A stretch of DNA of 64,000 nucleotides, taken from positions 1-64,000 of the forward strand of contig NZ_JBDZDQ010000002.1 of NCBI RefSeq assembly GCF_040049295.1. The letters run 5' to 3'. Numbering within the stretch: position 1 is the stretch's first letter; each line of letters begins with the position of its first letter. Below the pieces are notes generated by a model. It saw only the letters and a list, made by a program, of their open reading frames with translations, was not told where the DNA came from and ran no database searches. A program made the position numbers and the translations under genes. This document shows positions 1 to 10,400 of the stretch, piece after piece. The DNA is from Sphingomonas sp. KR3-1 (GTDB lineage Bacteria > Pseudomonadota > Alphaproteobacteria > Sphingomonadales > Sphingomonadaceae).

Positions 1-1480
1 TCGCCGCGCCCAGCGCCAGCGTGCCGCCATTGACCGCGACGGCCGTCGCCGCCGACGTGCCGTTCAGCACCGAGCTGCCGCCCAGGTTGAAGACCGTGCC
101 CGTGCCCAGATTGGCGTTCACCGTCGCGCCGGTCAGCTGATACTGGCCCGCGGTCAGCGTGCCGCTGCCCGCCAGCGTCCCGTTCAGCCCGAGCGTGCCC
201 ACCGTGTCGCTGAAGCCACCCAGGTCGAGCGTCGCCCCCGAGGCAACCATCACCGTCGCCGTATCCGCAAGCCGGTTCGCCGCGCCCAGCGCCAGTGTCC
301 CAGCCTGCACCGACACGTTGGCGGCGGCGGACGTCCCGCCGAGATAGCTGGTGCCACCGAGCTGGTACAGGTTGCCCGCACCCAGATTGGCGTACACCGC
401 TGCCCCGTTCAGCTGATACTCGCTCGCCGTCAGCGTGCCCCCGGTACCGTTCAGCTGGCCGCCGACGGCGACGATGCCGACGGTGTCGTTGAAGTTGCCG
501 ATGTCGAGCACGGCACCCGAAGCGATGGTGACCGTGGCGTTGTCGGAGATGCGATCCGAAGCACCGAGGATCAGGATGCCGCCGTCGATCGCGACAGTGG
601 CGCTGGTCGCGGTGCCGTTCAGCACCGAGGTGCCGCTATGCTGCACCAGCGTACCGGCGACATTGGCGTTCACCAGCGCGGTATCGAGCTGGACGATGTT
701 GGCGCTCAGCGTGCCGGTGCCGTTGAGATACCCGCCGATCGCCGCCGTGCCGACGGTATCGTTGAACGCGCCGAGGTTTAGCGTCGCACCCGAAGCGATC
801 GAGACCGCCGCATTGTCCGCAAGGCGGTTCGATGCGCCCAGGTTCAGCGTGCCGGCATTGATTGCCACGACGCCGGTCGCGGACTTGCCGCTCAGCGTCG
901 AGTTGCCGCCCATCTGCACCAGCGTGCCGGTGCCGAGATTGGCGTTCACCGTCGCGCCGTTCAGGTCATATTCGGCCGCAGTCAGCGTACCGAAGCCGTT
1001 GAGCGTGCCGGACAGCGCGAGGCCGCCGACCGTGTCGTTGAACCCGCCGAGGTTGAGCGTTGCGCCCGAGCTGACCGTCACGGTGGCGGTGTCGGCGAGG
1101 CGGTTCGACGCGCCGAGCGTCAGCGTGCCGGCGGAGACGACCACCGTGGTCTGCGCCGCGGTGCCGTTCAGCACGCTGGTGCCGCCGCCGTTCAGCAGCA
1201 GGCCGCTGCCGGCGAGATTGGCGTTGACCGTCGCGCCGTTGAGGAAGGTGGTGCCGGTGGTGCTCAGCGTGCCGGTGCCGTTGACCGTGCCGGCCAGCGA
1301 TGCGGCCGCGACCGTGTCGCTGTTCGCGCCGAGGTCGAGCACGCCGCCCTGCTGGACGACCAGGCTCGAGCCGTCCGCCAGAATGTTCGACGCGCCGAGG
1401 GCGAGCGTGCCGCCCACCGTCGTGGTGCCGGTATAGCTGCTGGCGCCGTTCAGCGTCAGCGAAGCGCCGCTGAGGACGGC
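1..1480 (-). repeat. Tandem ~92-aa (~276-bp) repeats in the giant adhesin
   Basis: At least five units follow each other with a period of roughly 274-282 bases, and a further unit starts at the left edge. Each carries a phrase like LGASNRLADTATVTVSSGAT, then LGGFNDTVG, a GTLNGTGTL segment, a NANLGTGT segment and a G-S-VLNGT segment. The conserved LGA-NRLAD part is encoded near 259-285, 541-567, 815-841, 1091-1117 and 1373-1400. Units are diverged at DNA level, so they look old or diversified rather than recently amplified. The array continues past the left edge. Confidence 0.8.
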
Positions 1481-4400
1481 CACGCCGCCGGTGCCGGCGA
1501 TCGTGCCGTCGAAGCTGCCGGTGCCGCTCAGTGCCAGCGTGTTGCCGCCAAGCGCGACATTGCCCGCGCCGGCCAGCGTGCCGATCGTCTCGTTGCTGGC
1601 GAGGCCCAGCGTGCCCGGTGCCGAGATCGTCACGATGCTGGCATCGCCGATCGCGCTGCCGCCGGCAGCGACGATCGTGCCGGAGTCGATCGCCCAGTTG
1701 TTGTTCGAGCTGTCGAAGCCGGTGAGCGTCCACACGCCCGTGCCTTCCATCGTGCGGCTGTCGAAATTGGCGACGTTGGTGACGTCGAGCGTGGCGTTGC
1801 CGGTGCCGGCGAGCACCAGCGCATCGGTGCCGCCGTTGCCGTTGAAGCTCGAATTCGCGCCGATCGTGGCGTCGCTGAACAGGATCAGCGTGTCGTTGCC
1901 GCCGCCCAGGTTCACGGTGCCGGTATAGCTGCCTGCGATGCTGAGCGTGGAGTCGGCATTGCCGAACAGCTGGATCGCGCCGTTGGTGGTCGAGCCCGCC
2001 TGCAGGTCGATCGTCGTCGCGCCGTCGCTCTGAATCAGGCCGGTGAGCGTGCCGCCGGCCTGGTTGGTGAGGCTGAGCGTGCCGTTGCTGACGATCGCGG
2101 TGCCGTTGGTGCCGCCGGCGATCGTACCCGAATTGACGATCGTGCCGCCGCCCTGGAGCCCGATGGCATAGTCGGTGCCGCTCGAGGCGATCGTGCCGGC
2201 ATTGGTGATGTTGGCAGAGCCGCTGGTGACGTTGACGCCGATGCTGCCGGTGATCGTGCCGCCCACCGCGTTGGTCAGGGTCAGCCCGCCGTTCGACGCG
2301 ATGCCGACGCCGTCGCCCGCGATCGTGCCGCCGGCCTGGTTGTTGACCGTGCCGCCCGCCTGCAGGGTCACGCCGGCGCTGCCCGCGTTGAGCGTGTAGC
2401 CGCCGACGCCGAAGGCGCCGCCGATAATGGTCCCGCCATTGTCGATCACCGTGGCGGCATTGTTCAGATAGACGCCGGCATAGCCGCCCGAGACGTTGCC
2501 GTCATTGATCAGGTGGATCGCGCCATTGCCGATAAAGGCCGCGCTCGAACCACCCTCGATCGTGCCGCTGGCCTGGTTGTCGACCGTGAGCAGGCCGGTG
2601 CCGCCATTGTAGAGCACGCCGAAGATCGCGCCGCTGTTGCTTACCAGCGCATCGGCCGCGCCGCTGCCGCTGACCGAGCCGGTGACGCTGCCCTGGTTCA
2701 GGAAGCTGCCGCCGCCCGCGAGCGACACGGCGTCGGCCGAAGTGGTGGTGATCGAGCCGGCATTGATCAGCGTCGAGCCGTCGAGGACCTGGAAGCCCTG
2801 ATCGTTGGTTGCGGCGCCCGCATAGGTCAGCGCCTCGCCCGCCGCGAGGCCCGAGACGGTGACCGCGCCGGTGCCCGAGATGTCCTGGAAGACGATCCCG
2901 CTGGTCGGCTGGACATAGGCCAGCGTGCCGTTGGTGACGATGCTCGTTCCCGAGATCGTGCCGCTGGTGCCCTGGAGCGTCGCGCCCGCATTGATCGTGG
3001 TGGTGCCGCTCCAGCTGTTCGCGCTGTTGGAGAGGACGATCGTGCCCTGGCCGCCGATCACCAGATCCTGGTCGGGATCGACGCCCGCGCCGGTGCCGGT
3101 GGTGATCGCGCCGGTGAGGTTGGCGATCACGCCCGCATCGGCATTGAGCGTCGAGGGATTGGCCGAGGACGGCGTCACGACTTCAAGCGAGATGGTGTTG
3201 CCGAAGGTGCCGCTCGCCCCGAAGGTCGCGGTCGGGTCGATCATGTGGATCGTGCCCGAGCCGAAAGCGCCGTCGCTCTCCGCGCGGATCGAGCCGCCAT
3301 TGACGTAGATGTCGCCGGTGATGTTCGACGTGCCGTCGAAGGTGATCTCGCCCGAGGGCGCACCGTTGCCGGCGTAGATCGCGGTGCCCGGCGAGGTGCT
3401 CGGGCCGCTGAGCGTCAGGTTGCCCGAGAGCAGGCCGATGCCTTCGAAATTGGTGAAGCTGGTGAGGTTGACGGTGCCGCTGTTGCCCGAACCAAAATCG
3501 GCGAACAGCGTGTCGTTGCCCGCGCCGCCGTCGATCATGCCGGCGATGGTGCCGCCATAATAAGTGAAGGTATCGTCGCCGTCGCCGAGATCGGCCGAGG
3601 TGATCGAGCCGCCATCGGTGAGCACGAGATTGTCGATGCCGGCGCCGGTCGAGAGATAGCTGCCGTTCAGCGCGCCGGAGATGGTGACATTGCGGCTGCC
3701 GCCGCCGGTCGAGACGATGTCGCCATTGACGGTCGAGCCCGCCTGCAGGCTGACCGAGATCGCCGAAGCGCTGTTCAGCGCGATCGCGCCGGCGCTGCCG
3801 CCGGTGATCGTGCCGCTGTTCTCGATCGTCGCCGCGCCACTGCCAACCAGGACGCCCCAGCCGCTCTCGGCAACGCTGCCGCCGCTGATCGCGCCGCTGT
3901 TGATGAGCCTGCCGCCCTGGCTGAGCGTCACGCCGTTGCCGATCGTCGCAGTGATCGTGCCGGCGTTGGTGATCTGGGCGTTCGTGCCGCCCATATAGAT
4001 GCCGGCCTGGCCGGTGATCTCGCCGCCATCCTGGTTGTCGACGATGCCGTTGAAGCTGGTCAGGTTGACCGCAGCGTTGATGTTGGCCGTGGCACTGGTC
4101 ACGCCGGTGATCGTGCCGCTGTTGACCAGGCTCGAATTCGGGCCGGCCAGCGTGATCAGCGCATAGTTGTCCGCGGGGGCGAGGGCGGTGATCGTGCCGG
4201 TGTTGTTCACCTGCCCGCTGGCACCCTGCAGCGAGATCGCGCCGGCCGAACCTGCGTTGATCGTGCCGTCATTGTTGACCGTCGCAGCAATGCCGCTGGC
4301 GTTGCCGGCGATGGTCACGGTGTCGCCGCCGACGGTGCTGTTCCAGTTGACGTTGACCGTGGCGTTGCTGTTGTTGAGCGTTGCCGCGCTGCCGCTGGTC

Positions 4401-7400
4401 GACAAGTCCGCGAACCCGCCCGTGCCGATGTTGAGCGTGGTGCTGGTCCCCAGCGTCCAGCCCGCCTGGCCGCTCTGCGTGCCGACGAGCGTCAGGCTGC
4501 TCGACTGGAGGTTCTGCGTCTCGAAGCCGGTGAGGTTGGCGACGTTGAGCGTCGAGGCCACGCCGGTGTTGACGTTGAACACGTCGGTGCCCGTGCCGCC
4601 ATCGGCCGACGTGAAGGTGCCGCCGTACCAGTTGAGCGTGTCGTTGCCGCCGCCCAGGTTGATCGCGCCGTTCACCGCGCCGCCGTTCAGCGTAACCGTA
4701 TCGGCGCCCGTCCCCAGCGCGACGTTGCCGTTGATCGTGCCCGCATTGGTGAGGGTGAAGCTGGCGGTTGCGTTGATCGCATTGCCGACGCCGGTGATCG
4801 TCCCGTTGTTGACCAGGCTCGTGCCGGCCGTGCTGCTGGCTACCGCCTGGCCGTTTGCCGAGCTCAGCGTCGCGCCGTTGTTGACGGTCAGCTGGGTGCC
4901 GGTGCCATTCAGGGTCACGGCGCTGCCGTTCGTGTTGGTGAGCGATCCGCTCAAGGTCAGCGTGCCACCGCTCACCGCCCAGCCGATGCCGCCAGCGCGG
5001 TTGCCGGTCAGCGTCAGGTTGCCCGTCTGGTTGGTATGGACCTCGAAATTGGTCAGGCTGGCGAGGCTGAGCGAACCGCTGACCCCGGTGCCCAGGTCGC
5101 TGGCGAAGCTGTCGGTGCCCGCGCCGGCGTCGATGCTGGTGAAGCTGCCGCCCCGCCAGGTGAAGCCGTCATTGCCGGCGCCGAGCTGGACGGTGCCCGC
5201 GATCGATCCGGTCGCCGCGAGCGTCAGGGTATCGATGCCGCTGCCGCTGCTGGCGTTATAGCCGCCCAGGCTGCCGGCGATCGTGACCGCGTGCGTGCCG
5301 TTGTTGGCGGTAACGATCGCGCCGGTGGTCGAAGACTGCAGCAGGCTGACCGTCATCGTGCCGGCGGTGTTGGTCAGGTTGATGCCACCGGCCGTGCCCG
5401 AGATGATGCCGCTGCTGGTGATCGTGCCGGTGCCGCTGGCGACGATCCCGTAATTGCCGGTCGAGGTGATCGAGCCGGCATTGCTGATCGTCGTGGTGCC
5501 GGCGATGTTGATCGCCGCGGTGCCGCCGCGGATGAAGCCGTTCACCTGGTTGGTGATGCTCGCCCCGCCCGTGGCGAGGATGCCGTAGCTGCCGCCGTCG
5601 ATCGTGCCGCCGGTCTGGTTGAGGACCGTGCCGCCGCCGCCGTTGAGCGAGATCGCCTCGCCGCCGGAGATCGTCGCCGCGCTGCCATAGCCGCTCGCGA
5701 GCGTGCCGGTGAGGATGCGCCCCGAATTGGTGATCGAGTCCGCCGCGTTGCGGCCGACCACGCCCCAGCTGTAACCGACGATGTCGCCGGCATTGGTGAG
5801 GCTGAGCGCGCTGTTGGTCAGGTCGATCGCCGAGCCGGTGAAGGTCCGAGCGACCAGGCCGCCCGCATTGTTGGTGATCGTCAGCGTGCCGCCGCCGGTC
5901 GCGCCGATCGCCGCGGTCGTGCCCGAGTTCGTTACGCTCGAGGCACCGGTGCCGTTGAAGAGCACCAGGCCGCTCAGCGTGCCCCCGGCATTGTTGGTGA
6001 TCGTGCCGGCGCTGGCGAAGATCGAATTGCCGGTACCGCCGGCGATCGCGCCCGAATTGACCACGGTGATCGTGCCGGCGCTGTTGGTGATGCCGTTCGC
6101 CGAACCGGCGTTGATCGAGCCGGTGCTGCCCACGGTGAGCGAGGTGCCGCCCGCCATCGTCACGCCGCCGCTCTGGCTCGCCGCGCCGCCCAGCGTCAGC
6201 GCGCCGCCGGTGAGCGCCAGCGCGCCCGTGCCGCCGATCGTCCCCGAATAGGTGCCGGCCGCATTGGCAAGCGTCAGGTTGCCGCCGCTCAGCACCGTCG
6301 AGCCGGCGCCGTTCAGGCTGGCGATCGTCTCCGCGCTCAGCACCGAGAAGGTCGCGCCCGCGCCGACATCGACGCTGCCCGCGTCCGAAATCGCCGAACC
6401 GCCCGAGATGGCGAGCGTGCCGCCCAGGATCGAGGTGAGGCCGGTATAGGTGTTGATGCCGTTCAGCGTCAGCGTGCCGGTGCCGGTCTTGGTCAGCCCG
6501 CCGCCCAGGTGCAGGCCGCCGGTGAAGGCATAGTTGATCCGCGTGGGATCGGTATGGTCCTGCACATAGGCGGACGTGTCGCCCTGGAAATTGTAGCCGG
6601 CGGTGTTGTTGTCGACGCGGTAGGTGGCGGACGCCTGGACATAGGCCGTCGGGCTGGCGCCATAGGCATTGTACCAGGCGAGATCGTTGATCGTCGCGGT
6701 GCTCGAGCCTGCGGTCGAGGTGCGATAGTCGCTCGCGTTGCCGCCGAAGAGCAGGGCCGCGGCCTGCTGCGCGGTATAGGTCGGCGGGTTCGTCGACCAG
6801 GCCGGGCCGTCCGAGACGACCCAGCTGCCGATATAGGCGACGGGCGTGGTATCGATGATCGCGCCGGAGAAGGTCGTCGAGGCATTGTCGCCGCCGACGG
6901 TAAGCCGATTGGCGAGCACGTTCGCGGTACCCGCGCCGGTCAGGCTGCCGACCGTCTCGCCGCTCGCAAGGCTCAGCGTCGCGCCGCTGGCGACGCTGAC
7001 TGCGCTGGTGTCGCCGATCGCGAGGCCGCCGCTGACCGAAAGCGTGCCCGCAACCACGTTGGTCGCGCCGCTATAGGTGTTGGCGCCGTTCAGCGTGAGA
7101 ATATGCGACGGCACATTGATCTGGACCGCGCCCGCTCCCGAGATGTTGCCCGTGAAGCTGCCGTCGAAATTCTGGCTGAACGCCAGCGTGCCGGCATTGG
7201 CGAAGGAAGAGCCCGAGATGGTGTTGGTCGCGCCCTGCAGCGTCGCGCCGGCATTGATCGCGGTGACGCCGGTCCAGCTGTTGCCGGTATTGGCGAGCAC
7301 GATTGTGCCGTTGCCGCCGATCGTGACATACTGGGTCACGTCGCCTGCGCCGCGGCTGATCAGGCCGGTCAACGTCGCGGTGACGCCGGCATCGGCCGAA

Positions 7401-10400
7401 AGGATCGTCGGGTCGCTGCTCGCCGGGACGACGACTTCGAGCGAGATGGCGTTGGCATAGGTGCCCGTCGCGCCGAACTGGATGGTCGGGTCGATCGCGT
7501 GGATCGTGCCGGTGCCGAACGCCGTCGTCGTCGTGGCGCGGATCACGCCCGAGCGAAGATAGATTCCGCCCGTCAGCCCGGTGCCGCTGAACACCAGCGT
7601 GCCGCCATTGGCGTTGATCACGCCGGTGGTGAGCCCACCCGATGCGGTGCCGGTGAGCGTCCAGGTGCCCGTGTCACCCTTGGTCAGGATGCTGGCGGTG
7701 GCGATCGAGCCGAGATTGTAGGTGCCGGCGGCACCGTTCGCCGCCGTGCCGTCGCCGGTGCCGAGCAGCGCCAGCGTGTTGGTGCCCGTGCCCAGGTCGA
7801 CCGTGCCGAAGCTCGCGGCAGCGAGCGTGCCGGCATTCTGCAGCGTGATGCCGCTGGTGCTGTCCACAGTCGCTGCGCCGGCCGTACCGCGGCCGTTGAA
7901 GATCGACAGCGTGTCGTTGCCCGTACCGAGCGTGATGTTGCCGGTAGTCGAGCCTGCCTGCAGATTGACGTTCACGAGGACGTTGCCGGAAATCACGCCG
8001 ACGCCGCCCGTGCTGGTCGCGGACCCGTAGTTGACGAACGTGGCGGCGCCGGCGAGCGAGACGCCCGCGGTGCTCGCACCGATGATATGCCCCGCCGCGG
8101 CATTGGTGATCGTGCCGGCGCCCGCGTAGATGCCGGCATAGCCGCCGCCGGTGATCGTGCCGCCGTTGACGATAGTCGCGTTGCCCTGGACGGTTACGCC
8201 GTCGAAATTGCCGGTGCCCGTGCCGCGGCCGGTGATGGTGCCGGTGTTGTACAGGGCCAGAAAGGCGCTGGCGACGATGCCGCCCGCGGCGCCGTCGATC
8301 GTGCCGCTGTTGGTGATGGTGCTGGAGTAGACCTTGATCGCATCGGCGGTTCCACCGGCGGTGAAGGTGCCGCCCGAGACAGTGCCCGTGCCGATCGTGC
8401 CGGCATTGTTGACCTTGGTGATGGTGTAATCGGGCGCAGTGATGCCGTTGGTCAGGCCGGCGATCACGCTGGTCGCGCCGATATTGTTGACGGTAACCAC
8501 GCCGTCGGCCTGGCGGATGCCATAGCTCGCCGCGTCGGTGCCGCGGATGACCGCGCTGTTGTCGACCGTAAGGCTGGTGCTGTTCACCAGCAGGCCGCCG
8601 CGGCCGCCGGTGATCAGGCCGGCGCTATTGGTGACCGTTCCCGTAGCGGTGCCCGAAGACTGCACGCCATAGCCGAAACTGGTGTCGCTGCCGCCGGTGA
8701 TCGTGCCGCCATTGTTGGTCACCGCGCTGTTCGCGCCGGTGAAGGACACGCCCGAGGCGGCTGCAGCGGTGATGCTGCCGCTATTGGTGAGCGTCAGCCG
8801 GTTGGTGACCGTGATCGCATCGAACGCACCCGTCGCGGCGGTCGAGATCGTGCCGTCATTGGCGATGGTCGTGATGCCGGTGGAATAGATGGCCGCGTTC
8901 CGGTTGGCAGCCACCTGGCGGATGATCGCGCTCGCCTGGTTGGTGATCGTGCCGCCGCCGGTGCCCAGCACGACCGTATAGGGGCCGCCGGTGCTCGTCT
9001 GGAGGATGCCCGAGCCGTTGTTGTTGATCGTCACGCTGGCAGTCGTGGCGCTCACCGCCGCGCCGAGGTTGGAGGCGGTGAAGCTGCCGCCCGTGATCGT
9101 GCCGATATTGGTGAGCGTGCCGCCGCCCGAGGCGAAGCTCACGCCGCCATAGGATGCCGCGGTCATCGTGCCCGAATTGGTCACGTCGATACGCGCGCCA
9201 TTGGACAGGAAGATATTGCCATCGACGCTGATCGTGCCGGCGTTGCTGAAGGTAACGGCGCTGGTGCCCAAGCTCGCCGCGAAGTTGTTCAAGCCGGTGA
9301 CCGTTGCGCCGGCCAGCACATTCACGGTGCCGCCATAGGCGCTGACGGCGTAGGAGGCGCCGCCCGCGACATTGAAGGCGGTGGTGGCGAAATTGAGCGT
9401 CGTATCGGTCGCGATCTGCCAGTAATTGCCCGAGGCTGCCGTCGAGCCGATGAGCGTTAGCGTGCCGCTCTGCAGGGCGCGCTGGCTGAAGTTGGTCGGC
9501 GTTTTCGAGACGTCGAGCGACGCGGAATTCCCTGCCCCGATCTGGGCGGTGAAATAATTGGTGCCGGCGCCGCCATCGACGACGCCGCCGAGCGTGCCGC
9601 CCTGCCAGTTGAAGTTGTCGCTGCCGCCGCCGAGCGACACGGTGCCGCTGATCGAGCCGGTCGCCGCGAGCGTGACGGAGTCGATCCCCGTGCCGGTGCT
9701 CGCGTCGTAATTGCCGGTCAGCGCGCCGGCGATCGTGATCGTATGGAGGCCGCTGCCGTTCGAGACGAGGTTGCCGGTCGTCGTCGAGCCATTGGCCAGC
9801 GTGACGCTCGCTGCCGTCGTGCCGTTGAGCAAGATGCCGCCGGTGAGCGACCCATTATTGGTGAAACTGCCGCCTGCGAGAAGCGAGACGCCGGTGCCGC
9901 TCGAGACGATGCTGCCGTTGTTGACGACCGTCGAACCCACCTGGTCGTAGATGCCCTGCGCCGCCTGGACGGTCGCGCCGTTGGCAACCGTGATCGCGAA
10001 TGCGCCACCGGTAGAGGTATAGATGCCGGCGGTTCCGGCGGTGACGTTGGCATTGACGTTGATGGCGTTGCCGGTGGTGGCGCTGGCCTGTGCCTCGATG
10101 CCGCGGGCGAAAGCGGTGGCGTTGCCGATCGCGGCGCCCACGGTGATTGCCACCCTGCCCGCGCTGACCGCATTGATGCCGGTGCCGAGATTGGCCGAGC
10201 TGCTGTTGATCGTGCCGCCGCCGCTCGTCGTGATCGTGGTGGCGCCCGTGGCATCGCCGGCCGCAGTCGAACTGATGCCGGTCGCCGCGGTGATCGCGCT
10301 CTGCGAGTTGACGCTGTTGTTGCCGCCCGTCGCGTTGAGCAGGATGCCGGTGCTGGTGGCGTTGATCGAGCCACCGGTCGAGATGAAGCCGGTGCCGTAA

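Noticed and set aside
2513..9460. A 2315-codon open frame on the plus strand
   Set aside because: Its translation is rich in Asp, Arg, Ala and Gly with no domain or signal, and it is the antisense of the giant adhesin, whose minus-strand reading gives a signal peptide and coherent repeats. GC-rich repeats suppress stops in this frame.
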